Positions 6,445 to 14,090 of a stretch of DNA of 19,907 bases are shown piece by piece. Where the stretch lies: positions 1 through 19,907 of the forward strand of contig JBCDFC010000075.1 of assembly GCA_039178805.1 (NCBI GenBank). Direction: 5' to 3'. Position numbers and translations under genes: made by a program. The notes below the pieces were generated by a model. That model did no database searches. It worked only from the letters and a program-made list of their open reading frames with translations, and was not told where the DNA came from. How positions within the stretch are numbered: the first letter of the stretch is position 1; every line of letters begins with the position of its first letter. The DNA comes from Thermohalobaculum sp039178805 (GTDB taxonomy: Bacteria; Pseudomonadota; Alphaproteobacteria; Rhodobacterales; Rhodobacteraceae).

Positions 6445-7863
6445 TCACTCCTCCACCAGCTCCTCTTCCGCGCCCTCGCTCACGGCCATGCGCACGCCAC
6501 CGCGCGATGTCGTGCTGACGCCAAGCATCTTGAGCTTGCGGTGGAGGGCGGAGCGCTCCATGCCCACGAAACTTGCCGTTTTCGAGATATTGCCGCCGAA
6601 GCGGTTGATCTGAGCCACAAGATACTCACGCTCGAAAAGCTCGCGCGCTTCGCGAAGCGGCAAGGACGCAACGGCGGCGAGCAAACCGCCAAGGCCAGCC
6701 TCCCCGGCCTCTGCAACGCTGCCCGGCAGCTCCTCGGCGTCGATGATCTTCTCTTCGCCGCCAAGGATCAGCACCTGCTCCATCATGTTGCGGAGCTGTC
6801 TGACATTGCCGGGCCAGCTCCGCGTCTGCAGCGCGGCAAGCGCGCCTTCAGAGAGGATACGGCGCTGTAGCCCTTGCTCGCGCGCGAACCGGTCCAGGAA
6901 GTGGTTGGAAAGCTCGGGAATATCGTCGCGCCGGCGGTCGAGGCTCGGCACCTCGATGGGCATGACGTTCAGCCGGTGATAAAGGTCCTCGCGGAACCGG
7001 CCCCCGGCGATTTCGGCCTGCAGATCGCGATTGGTGGCGGAGATGACCCGCACATCGACCCGCACCGTCGAGTTGTCGCCGAGCCGCGTGAAAGCCTGGT
7101 CGACGAGGACGCGCAGGATCTTCGACTGCGTCCCATAGGGCATGTCGCCCACTTCATCGATGAAGAGCGTGCCGCCATGCGCCTTCTCGAAGAGGCCAGG
7201 CTGGACGCCACCGCCGGTGCGCATTCGCCCGAACAGCACCTCCTCCATCCGGTCCGCCTCGATCGACGCCGCGTTGACCACGACGAAGGGCGCCTGCCCG
7301 CGTTCGGAATGATGGTGGATGTACCGCGCCGCGACTTCCTTGCCCGTGCCTGGCCCACCGGACAGCAGTACACGGCTTCCACCGCGCGCAACGCGGTCAA
7401 GCTTGCCGCGCAGCGTCACGATGGCATGGCTCGAGCCGATAAGCCGCCACGCCTCCGCCTCGGCGCGCTTGTAGGTCACGTTCTCCCGGCGCAGGCGTGA
7501 CGCCTCGAGCGCCCGGCTGACCACGACCAGGAGCTGGTCCATGTTGAAAGGCTTCTCGATGAAGTCGTAGGCACCCTGCTTTACCGCCGCGACGGCAAGC
7601 TCGATGTTCCCGTGACCCGAGATGATGACGATCGGCACGGCCGGATTGTCCCGCTTGACACGCTTCAAGATCTCGATCCCGTCCATGCGGCTGCCCTGTA
7701 GCCAGATGTCGAGGATGATGAGATCCGGCAACGCGTCCTCGATCGCCGAGAAAGCACTATCGGCATCGAAGGCCTCGCGGGTCGCGTAGCCCTCATCGCC
7801 CAGCAAGTCGCCGATCAGATCTCTGATATCGGCCTCGTCGTCTACGATAAGGATGTCAGCCAT
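6445..7863 (-). CDS. ntrX: Response regulator NtrX
   Basis: A 472-residue NtrC-family response regulator paired with NtrY. The receiver domain covers residues 1-120, with acidic D9/D10, phospho-acceptor D52 (in ILDIW) and K104 (EKPF). The AAA+ domain has Walker A GGPGTGKE (169-176) and Walker B GTLFIDEVGDM (231-241). The Fis-type helix-turn-helix is at about 416-445. The sigma-54 contact motif GAFTGA is missing: the equivalent stretch is LFGRMRTGGGVQPGLFEKAHGG (about 210-231). This is common in alphaproteobacterial NtrX and implies regulation without sigma-54 activation. The ATG at 7863 lies 6 nt after the ntrY stop, with GAGAGGG inside the end of ntrY as ribosome binding site. NtrYX has been linked to nitrogen, redox/respiratory and envelope control in related bacteria. 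Confidence 0.95.
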   Translation of the reverse strand: MADILIVDDEADIRDLIGDLLGDEGYATREAFDADSAFSAIEDALPDLIILDIWLQGSRMDGIEILKRVKRDNPAVPIVIISGHGNIELAVAAVKQGAYDFIEKPFNMDQLLVVVSRALEASRLRRENVTYKRAEAEAWRLIGSSHAIVTLRGKLDRVARGGSRVLLSGGPGTGKEVAARYIHHHSERGQAPFVVVNAASIEADRMEEVLFGRMRTGGGVQPGLFEKAHGGTLFIDEVGDMPYGTQSKILRVLVDQAFTRLGDNSTVRVDVRVISATNRDLQAEIAGGRFREDLYHRLNVMPIEVPSLDRRRDDIPELSNHFLDRFAREQGLQRRILSEGALAALQTRSWPGNVRQLRNMMEQVLILGGEEKIIDAEELPGSVAEAGEAGLGGLLAAVASLPLREARELFEREYLVAQINRFGGNISKTASFVGMERSALHRKLKMLGVSTTSRGGVRMAVSEGAEEELVEE

Positions 7864-7869
7864 GCTCGT

Positions 7870-10248
7870 TCACGCCCTCTCGAATTGGCCCGTTCCCGGG
7901 TCTTGCGGGCCGTGCGGCCCTTCTTCGCCTGTCGTCTCGGTTGCGGTACGGCCGCGCAGCGTCGCCCGGGGGAGGCGCAGCGTCGCCTGCGCCCCATCGT
8001 AAGCTTCGCCCTCACTGGCCCCTGCGCGTTTTGCGGGTGCATCGCCAAGCGCCAGGGTCCCGCCATGCTGCTCGACGATCTTGCGCACGATCGCGAGGCC
8101 GAGCCCCGTGCCCTTTTTGCGCGTCGTCACATAGGGGTCGGTCAACCGGTCGCGGCCCTCTTCGGGCAGCCCGATGCCGTTGTCTGCTATGTCCAGCCGC
8201 CAGCCCCGCGATTGACAGGAAAGACGCACACGGACCAGCCCTGGGCCTTCCAGCAACCCTTTGTCGTGACGCGCCTCGATAGCGTCGGCCGCGTTTTGCA
8301 GAAGGTTGGTAAGGCATTGCCCAAGGAGCCCGCGGTCGGCCGCGATCGGGGTTGGCGTCTCGGGCAAGTCCATCTCGTACTGGATCGCAACGGCCTGGCT
8401 GCCATCGCCGCGCGCACCCTCTTGCAGGAGCACCGCCTCGCGCACGAGTTCCACCAGATCCTCCGGTGCCATCACGGGTTCCGGCATCCTCGCGAAGCGG
8501 CTAAAGGCATCGACCATGCGCCGGATCTCGCCCGCTTGGCGGGTCACGACATCCAGCATCCGCTCGAGCTGCTCCCCATCCTCGCCCAACCTGCCCGTGA
8601 ACTTGCGGCGCATCCGATCCGCCGAAAGCTGGATCGGCGTCAGCGGGTTCTTGATCTCATGCGCGACCCTGCGCGCCACATCGCCCCACGCCGCCATGCG
8701 CTGCGCCGAGGCGAGCGCCGTGATGTCGTCGAAGGTGACCACATGGCCCTCCTCCGGCGCATCCGGGCTCTTCAGCGCCACGCGGCACAGGAACTCGCGC
8801 TGATAGCCTGCGACCAGCATGCGCACTTCGCCCGATGCCACGCCCGAGGGCGACATATCCGCAGCCTCCAGCAATGGGAGAAAGGCGGGCGCCACATCCC
8901 CGATCGCTTGGCCATGCGCATCGGAGGCATCGATATCCAAGAGCGTGGTGGTCGCCTGGTTCATGAGGTTGATGCGATGGACATCATCGAGACCGATGAC
9001 GCCTGCGGTGACACCTGAAAGCACGGCCTCCGTCAGCCTTCGCCGCCGCTCGGTCTCTCGGTTGGCCGTGATCAGGGCGTCACGTTGGCCTTTGAGCTGT
9101 GCTGCCATCCGGTTGAAGCTGCGCGAGAGCACCGAGAACTCATCGCCGCCGCGCTCCTCCTTCACCCGAACTTCCAGGTCGCCGGACCCGATCCGTTCAG
9201 CCGCCCCTGCGAGCCGACCGACGGGCTTGGCAAGGCGCTCAGCGAACCACAGGCCGAGGAGTGTCGACGAGCAAATCACGAGGAGGGCGAAGCCCACATA
9301 GATCAGCGCGAAGTCCCGCAGCAGGCTGCCGCGCTCCGTCTCCAACTGCTCGTAAAGCCGCACCGTATCCTGCGTCTCGTCCAAGAGCCGCAGCACCTCC
9401 CCCTCCACATCGCGTGAGACGTAGAGGAACGCGTCGAAGAAGTTCGTAAGGTAAATCAGCGCCCGGATCTCGTCATTCCGGTCGTCGTTCATGATGACGA
9501 CGTCGCCCTTTCGCGCGCGCGCCACCTGATCATCCGTCGGTGGCTCGAACGCGAAGAGGTAGGAGAACTCCCCGCGGGCCACGATCTCCCGGTCGGAGTT
9601 GAAGACAAACGCTTCGGGCAGATCGCGCAGGATGGCCTGGCTCACCACGAGCTCGTTCAGCTGGGCGCCGGTCAGGCCACCCTCCTGCTGTGCAGCCCGG
9701 TTGAGATCGTTCGCCATCGCCAGCACATCGCCGCGGATGTTCTCGCGATGCTCCCGCTCATAGGCCCGCGCAACTTCGAGCGCATTGCCCACGACGCTCC
9801 CGACACGGTCCGAGAACCAACTCTCCACGCCGAGATTGACCGAGAGTGTTGCGAAAACCGCGACGATGACGGTCGGCACAAGCGCCACAAGCCCAAACGT
9901 ACCCGCGAGGCGGAGATGGAGTTTGGAGCCGACGCGCCCTGCCCTTCGCGCCGCGAAAAGGCTTGCGATGCGGACAGCGATCACCGCGCCGAACATCAGC
10001 AGGTAGAGGGTATCCGCCAGCAGCACGAGGCGGAGGGACTGACTATCCTCGCCAGTCCTGTTGCCGAGAACCACCACCGTGAGAACGGCAAGCGCAGGTC
10101 CAAGGAGGACGAGCGGAATGATCGTCCGCCGCTCGATCCAGCGCGCGAGAGCGCCGCTTCTGAGACCGATGCTTGCCGCGCCCATCGGCGCGTCGGTTCC
10201 GCTCACTGCCCTGCTCCCCGGCCGTACGTTGCGGCCCTGGTGTGTCAC
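7870..10248 (-). CDS. ntrY: Membrane sensor histidine kinase NtrY
   Basis: A 792-residue kinase. Hydrophobic segments lie at about 43-62, 73-99, 115-137 and 311-333, so the long region between the last two (about 138-310) is the likely periplasmic sensor. A HAMP domain (334-388), PAS domain (about 400-515), HisKA with H530 in HEIKNPLTPIQLSADR, and HATPase with N-box LLQNAADAIE (649-658), DNGIG (689-693) and GTGLGLA (713-719) follow. The last 30 residues form a Gly/Pro/Glu-rich tail. The start used is GTG at 10248; TAGGA lies 11 nt upstream. An alternative ATG at 10185 (residue 22) is possible because the first 20 residues look unstructured. It lies 43 nt after ntrC, with alternative hairpins in the gap. 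Confidence 0.94.
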   Translation of the reverse strand: MTHQGRNVRPGSRAVSGTDAPMGAASIGLRSGALARWIERRTIIPLVLLGPALAVLTVVVLGNRTGEDSQSLRLVLLADTLYLLMFGAVIAVRIASLFAARRAGRVGSKLHLRLAGTFGLVALVPTVIVAVFATLSVNLGVESWFSDRVGSVVGNALEVARAYEREHRENIRGDVLAMANDLNRAAQQEGGLTGAQLNELVVSQAILRDLPEAFVFNSDREIVARGEFSYLFAFEPPTDDQVARARKGDVVIMNDDRNDEIRALIYLTNFFDAFLYVSRDVEGEVLRLLDETQDTVRLYEQLETERGSLLRDFALIYVGFALLVICSSTLLGLWFAERLAKPVGRLAGAAERIGSGDLEVRVKEERGGDEFSVLSRSFNRMAAQLKGQRDALITANRETERRRRLTEAVLSGVTAGVIGLDDVHRINLMNQATTTLLDIDASDAHGQAIGDVAPAFLPLLEAADMSPSGVASGEVRMLVAGYQREFLCRVALKSPDAPEEGHVVTFDDITALASAQRMAAWGDVARRVAHEIKNPLTPIQLSADRMRRKFTGRLGEDGEQLERMLDVVTRQAGEIRRMVDAFSRFARMPEPVMAPEDLVELVREAVLLQEGARGDGSQAVAIQYEMDLPETPTPIAADRGLLGQCLTNLLQNAADAIEARHDKGLLEGPGLVRVRLSCQSRGWRLDIADNGIGLPEEGRDRLTDPYVTTRKKGTGLGLAIVRKIVEQHGGTLALGDAPAKRAGASEGEAYDGAQATLRLPRATLRGRTATETTGEEGPHGPQDPGTGQFERA

Positions 10249-10250
10249 AG

Positions 10251-10289
10251 GCGCCGCAATCCTACGTGCCCGCGGCGCAACTGTTGCGC
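10251..10289 (-). promoter_or_regulatory. Two mutually exclusive hairpins between ntrC and ntrY
   Basis: Arms GCGCCGC (10251-10257) and GCGGCGC (10272-10278) can pair around a 14-nt loop, and arms GCGCAA (10275-10280) and TTGCGC (10284-10289) can pair around a 3-nt loop. They share 10275-10278, so only one can form fully. On the minus-strand mRNA the second hairpin sits 2 nt after the ntrC stop codon. The first places the ntrY Shine-Dalgarno-like TAGGA (10264-10260) in its loop and ends 2 nt before the GTG. This could tune NtrY translation relative to NtrC; that role is inferred. Confidence 0.5.
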
Positions 10290-10291
10290 GA

Positions 10292-11767
10292 CTACATCAG
10301 TTTCTTGCCGCGTGTGACCGGAATGTCAAGCTCTCTGATTTTCTTTCTCAGGGTATTGCGATTGATGCCGAGGAGATCCGCGGCGCGCAGTTGGTTACCA
10401 CGCGTCGCCGCCATCGTGAGCGCGATGAGCGGCATTTCGACCTCACGCAACACACGATCGTAAAGCCCAGCCGGCGGCAGGCCGTCACCGTGCAGGTTAA
10501 AGTAACGTCTGAGATGGAGCTCAACGGCGGCGCCAAGCGTCCGCCCGACCTCGCCTGCCTCGGCGCCATCCATGCCGTCGCCGCCATCGCGGGCAGAGAT
10601 CTCGGCCTCGATGGTCTCGGCGCCTACAACGTCGTCGGGACAGAGGACTGCGACTCGCCTCACGAGATTCTCAAGCTCTCGCACATTGCCCGACCAACGG
10701 TGGCTCTTGAGCCGTTCGATCGCCTCCGCGTCCAAGCTCTTCCGCGGTAGCCCTTCCTTCTCGGCCCGCGCAAAGAAGTGGCGGGCGAGATCGGCGATAT
10801 CGTCACTCCGCTCCCGCAGCGGCGGCAATCGGATCGGCACGACATTGATCCGGTAGTAAAGGTCCTCACGGAACCGCCCCTCGGCGATCAGGCCGCGCAG
10901 ATCCTGATGCGTGGCGGAGACGATGCGCACATCGGCCCGGCGCGGCACGCGACCGCCAACGCTCGTGTACTCGCCCTCCTGCAGTACCCGCAGCAGCCGC
11001 GTCTGCGCCTCGGGCGGCATATCGCCGATCTCGTCGAGGAATAGCGTCCCGCCCTGCGCCTGCTCAAAGCGCCCGGCGGCCCGTTCCGTCGCACCGGTGA
11101 ACGCCCCTTTCTCGTGCCCGAACAGCTCGCTCTCGATCAACTCGCGCGGGATGGCTGCCATATTGATCGCAACGAACGGGCCCCGCGAGCGCTTGCCGAA
11201 GTTGTGGAGCGCACGTGCCACGAGCTCCTTGCCGGTGCCGCTTTCGCCCGAGATCATGACGGAGAGATCGGTGTGCATCAGCCGCGCCATCACGCGGTAG
11301 ACTTCCTGCATCGCCTGAGAGCGTCCGATCAGCGGCAGGTTCTGTTCGGCCGGCGCAACCTCCTCGCCGCCGTCCGAATGCGCCGCGCGATCGCCAAGGC
11401 CCTTCTCGACGATCGCCAGGAGTTCCTTCAGATCGAAGGGCTTGGGCAGATATTCATAGGCCCCGACCTCTGCCGCCCTGATCGCGGTCAGCACCGTGTT
11501 CTGTGCGCTCATGACGACGACGGGGAGATCGGGCCGCTTGCGCCGGATCGCCGGCAGCAAATCCAGCGCATCGCCATCGGGCATGTGCACATCGGTAACG
11601 ACGAGGTTGCCCTCCCCCTCCTCCACCATGCGCCAGAGCGCCGAGGAAGAGCCCGTCGCCCGCACGCGACAGCCGATGCGCGACAGAGCCTGGGCCAGCA
11701 CCGTGCGGATCGCACGATCGTCATCCGCCACCAGCACCGTCCGTCCGCTATCGCCCGCTGCGTTCAT
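10292..11767 (-). CDS. ntrC: Nitrogen regulation response regulator NtrC (NR-I)
   Basis: A 491-residue sigma-54 enhancer-binding regulator. The receiver domain has D15-D17, D59 as phospho-acceptor (VVTDVHMPDGDAL) and K109. The AAA+ domain has Walker A GESGTGKE (174-181), the sigma-54 contact loop GAFTGA (221-226), Walker B LFLDEIGDM (242-250) and the RFREDLYYRINV arginine region (298-309). A Fis-type helix-turn-helix at about 456-476 (AADLLGINRNTLRKKIREL) binds DNA. The reading frame is open upstream to 11881, overlapping ntrB. I chose the ATG at 11767 because GGAGG stands 5 nt before it and the receiver begins at once. It follows ntrB by 61 nt. GAFTGA is intact, unlike the adjacent NtrX and unlike the sigma-70-dependent NtrC described for Rhodobacter capsulatus. 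Confidence 0.97.
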   Translation of the reverse strand: MNAAGDSGRTVLVADDDRAIRTVLAQALSRIGCRVRATGSSSALWRMVEEGEGNLVVTDVHMPDGDALDLLPAIRRKRPDLPVVVMSAQNTVLTAIRAAEVGAYEYLPKPFDLKELLAIVEKGLGDRAAHSDGGEEVAPAEQNLPLIGRSQAMQEVYRVMARLMHTDLSVMISGESGTGKELVARALHNFGKRSRGPFVAINMAAIPRELIESELFGHEKGAFTGATERAAGRFEQAQGGTLFLDEIGDMPPEAQTRLLRVLQEGEYTSVGGRVPRRADVRIVSATHQDLRGLIAEGRFREDLYYRINVVPIRLPPLRERSDDIADLARHFFARAEKEGLPRKSLDAEAIERLKSHRWSGNVRELENLVRRVAVLCPDDVVGAETIEAEISARDGGDGMDGAEAGEVGRTLGAAVELHLRRYFNLHGDGLPPAGLYDRVLREVEMPLIALTMAATRGNQLRAADLLGINRNTLRKKIRELDIPVTRGKKLM

Positions 11768-11786
11768 GCCGTCCTCCAGGTCTGAT

Positions 11787-11805
11787 GCCGGCGAAAATGG
11801 CCGGC
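11787..11805 (-). promoter_or_regulatory. Small hairpin between ntrB and ntrC
   Basis: GCCGGC occurs at 11787-11792 and 11800-11805 with a 7-nt loop, giving a 6-bp all-GC stem. It ends 20 nt upstream of the ntrC start and about 7 nt before the GGAGG site. It may adjust the NtrB:NtrC ratio, but a stem this short can arise by chance in GC-rich DNA. Confidence 0.35.
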
Positions 11806-11828
11806 GCGTTTCACTGAAAACACGCTCT

Positions 11829-12965
11829 TCATTCGCCCGCAGCGGTTGGCTGCTCGGCGGTCTCATCCGGCGCAGATGCAAGATCCTGCGCAGTCGCGAT
11901 CGGTAGGCGCAGTTTCATGCGCGTCCAACCCGGCTCGCTCTCGCAGGAGATGACGCCGCCATGGTCGCTCACCGCCTTTGAAACGAAAGCAAGCCCCAGC
12001 CCGGAGCCGTTGCTTTTGGATGTGACGAACGGCTCGAAGATATGCCGCTTAAGCCCATCCGGCACGCCCGTGCCATTGTCGGCAATCGTCACCTGCAGCG
12101 GCAGAGAGGCCCGTCGCCCCGAAGGCCCGATGACCTTGATCCCAGCGCGATAAGCCGTGCGCACGGTGATCAACCCTCCAACTTCTGGAGTGGCTTCTGC
12201 CGCATTCTTAAGGAGGTTTATGAAGATCTGGATCAGTTGGTCTGGATCCCCGATCACCGGCGGCAGCGATGGATCGTACTCTTCAAGGAAACGCACATGC
12301 CGGGCAAATCCGGCCTTGGCCGACTGCACCGACCGGTCGAGAACATCGTGGATATTGACCGGGACCGAGCGGCGCGGCCCTATGGCGCCGAACTCCTCGA
12401 CTTGGGTCAGGATCTGCGTGATGCGGTCGGCCTCTGCCCGGATCAGATCGGTTAGTTCGCGATCCCGCTGCCCCAGATTCATCTCCAAGAGCTGGGCCGC
12501 GCCCGAGATCCCGGCGAGCGGGTTCTTGATCTCATGCGCCAGCATTGCAGCCATTCCGGTGATCGATCTTGCGGCATCTCGGTGAGACAGCGACCGGTCC
12601 ATGGTCTCGGCAATCGCGCGGGGCTGCAGCATCAAGAGCAGCTCTCCTTCACCATCCGAGGCCTGCGATGGCACGGGGGCAATGGAGAGATCCACGAGCC
12701 GCGTCGGCGTGTCGGGCCAGGTCAGCTCCACATCGTAGTCGGCCATGGTGATGCCCTCGCGGGCGGCCTGATCCACAATTGCCAGCACGCGGCTCGCCGA
12801 TCCCGCGAATTCCGCCAAAGGCCGTCCTCGCAGCTGTCGCTCGGACGCAGCGAGGAAGTTCTCGGCAGCACCGTTGAGCGCGAGGATCACCCCCTGTCGA
12901 GAGAGTATCAGCGACGGGTTCGGGAGCGCGTTCCAAAGGCGCACATCGGTCGGCAACTCATTCAT
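11829..12965 (-). CDS. ntrB: Nitrogen sensor kinase/phosphatase NtrB (NR-II)
   Basis: A 378-residue soluble histidine kinase that phosphorylates and dephosphorylates NtrC under control of PII proteins. An N-terminal PAS domain covers about 8-115 and no membrane segment is visible. The HisKA motif MLAHEIKNPLAGISGAAQLL places the phosphorylated histidine at H144. The ATPase domain has the N-box INLLKNAAEA (249-258), DNGTG (296-300) and GSGLGLA (320-326). Length matches the family (about 350-380). The start ATG overlaps the dusB stop by 4 nt (ATGA), which means strong translational coupling to dusB, the classical nifR3-ntrB-ntrC arrangement. A weak GAGGTCGCC lies upstream within dusB. Confidence 0.97.
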   Translation of the reverse strand: MNELPTDVRLWNALPNPSLILSRQGVILALNGAAENFLAASERQLRGRPLAEFAGSASRVLAIVDQAAREGITMADYDVELTWPDTPTRLVDLSIAPVPSQASDGEGELLLMLQPRAIAETMDRSLSHRDAARSITGMAAMLAHEIKNPLAGISGAAQLLEMNLGQRDRELTDLIRAEADRITQILTQVEEFGAIGPRRSVPVNIHDVLDRSVQSAKAGFARHVRFLEEYDPSLPPVIGDPDQLIQIFINLLKNAAEATPEVGGLITVRTAYRAGIKVIGPSGRRASLPLQVTIADNGTGVPDGLKRHIFEPFVTSKSNGSGLGLAFVSKAVSDHGGVISCESEPGWTRMKLRLPIATAQDLASAPDETAEQPTAAGE

Positions 12966-13948
12966 GCGGCGACCTCCTGGGGCGTCTCCACCAAAGCTTC
13001 ACACAACAGCGTCGAGACCGCTTCGGGTGTCTCGGCGCGCATCAACGCCGGGCGATAGGCGTCACCCCCTGGGACCTCGGCGAGGTACCAGGCGAGATGC
13101 TTTCGGGCGGTGCGGAGCCCGAGATCACGCCCGTAGTGGCTCATCTGCATCTCGTGATGCCGAGAGATCAGGTCGGCGAGCGTCTTGCCCATGGGTGGCA
13201 GCGGCACAGCGCGCCCCGCCAAAGCCGCCGCTATCTGTGCGGGCCGCCAGGGTGCCCCGCGCGCCCCCCGCCCGATCATGACCGCCGCCGCACCAGAGGC
13301 TGCGAGTGCTGCCCGTGCCTTCTGCGCGTCGACGATATCGCCATTCGCGATGACGGGTATGCGAACCGCCTCAACGACTTCCCGAATCGCCGCCCAGTCG
13401 GCGGCGCCCTTGTAGAAGTCGCAGCGCGTGCGGCCATGCACCGTTATGGCCTGCACGCCCGCGGCCTCGGCCCGCGCCGCGATCTCGGGCGCGTTCATCG
13501 CATCGCGATCCCAGCCGAGCCGCATTTTAAGCGTCACGGGCACCTCGACCGCTCGGACAACGGCCTCGATCAGCGACAGCGCATGATCCGGATCGCGCAT
13601 GAGCGCCGAGCCCGAGAGCCCGTTCGTCACCTTCTTGGCCGGGCATCCCATGTTGATGTCGATGATGCGCGCGCCGGCCCCTTCCAGGCGCCGCGCCGCC
13701 TCTGCCATCCAATGCGCCTCACGACCCGCGATCTGCACGGATGTCAGCGCATCCCCCGCCGCAATCTCCGCTTTTTGACGCACCGACGGCTTCGCCTCGA
13801 CCATCTCGCGGCTCGCGACCATTTCGGATACCACGAGCCCAACACCGAATTCCGCCACCAGTTTACGGAACGGCCGGTCGGTCACGCCTGCCATTGGTGC
13901 AAGGATGACCGGCTCTTTGATGACGATGTGCCCAATCGAGAGTGGCAT
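12962..13948 (-). CDS. dusB: tRNA-dihydrouridine synthase DusB (NifR3)
   Basis: A 328-residue FMN- and NADPH-dependent enzyme that reduces a uridine in the tRNA D-loop. The TIM-barrel domain shows the FMN-site APMAGVTDRPFR (18-29), the catalytic cysteine C102 in INMGCPAKKV, the HGRTR segment (171-175), NGDI (202-205) and GRGARG (226-231). A helical C-terminal domain follows. A TTG two codons upstream (13954) is in frame, but AGGGA sits 6 nt before the ATG at 13948, so I use the ATG. It is the first gene of the nitrogen-regulation operon and overlaps ntrB by 4 nt. Its promoter must lie in 13949-14090, shared divergently with ispDF; I see only a weak TTGTGC-N17-TAGAGG there. Confidence 0.96.
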   Translation of the reverse strand: MPLSIGHIVIKEPVILAPMAGVTDRPFRKLVAEFGVGLVVSEMVASREMVEAKPSVRQKAEIAAGDALTSVQIAGREAHWMAEAARRLEGAGARIIDINMGCPAKKVTNGLSGSALMRDPDHALSLIEAVVRAVEVPVTLKMRLGWDRDAMNAPEIAARAEAAGVQAITVHGRTRCDFYKGAADWAAIREVVEAVRIPVIANGDIVDAQKARAALAASGAAAVMIGRGARGAPWRPAQIAAALAGRAVPLPPMGKTLADLISRHHEMQMSHYGRDLGLRTARKHLAWYLAEVPGGDAYRPALMRAETPEAVSTLLCEALVETPQEVAA

Positions 13949-13988
13949 GCTCAATCCCTATGCACGTCACTACCTCTAGCGCGCCCCC

Positions 13989-14017
13989 TTGTCTCGCACA
14001 AGCCGCGCTCATAGACA
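13989..14017 (+). promoter_or_regulatory. Weak candidate promoter for the ispDF operon
   Basis: TTGTCT (13989-13994) and TAGACA (14012-14017) are 17 nt apart, matching the sigma-70 consensus at four and three of six bases. Initiation near 14024 would give a leader of about 67 nt. The element lies in the 142-nt divergent gap with dusB. A 5-bp inverted repeat CTTGT/ACAAG (13988-14002) overlaps the -35. Confidence 0.25.
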
Positions 14018-14090
14018 GCGGTGCCCGGCGACCGGTCCCACGGCCTGCCGATCGCCACCGCAAGGAATGCGCGGGGAGCCAAAGATCAGC

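Noticed and set aside
7885..9018. 377-codon plus-strand frame opposite ntrY
   Set aside because: It is antisense to the kinase core of NtrY with no recognisable domain.
13989..14090. N-terminal extension of IspDF by 34 residues
   Set aside because: The added residues are Arg/Pro/Ser-rich and precede the first IspD strand, which normally starts within a few residues of the N-terminus.
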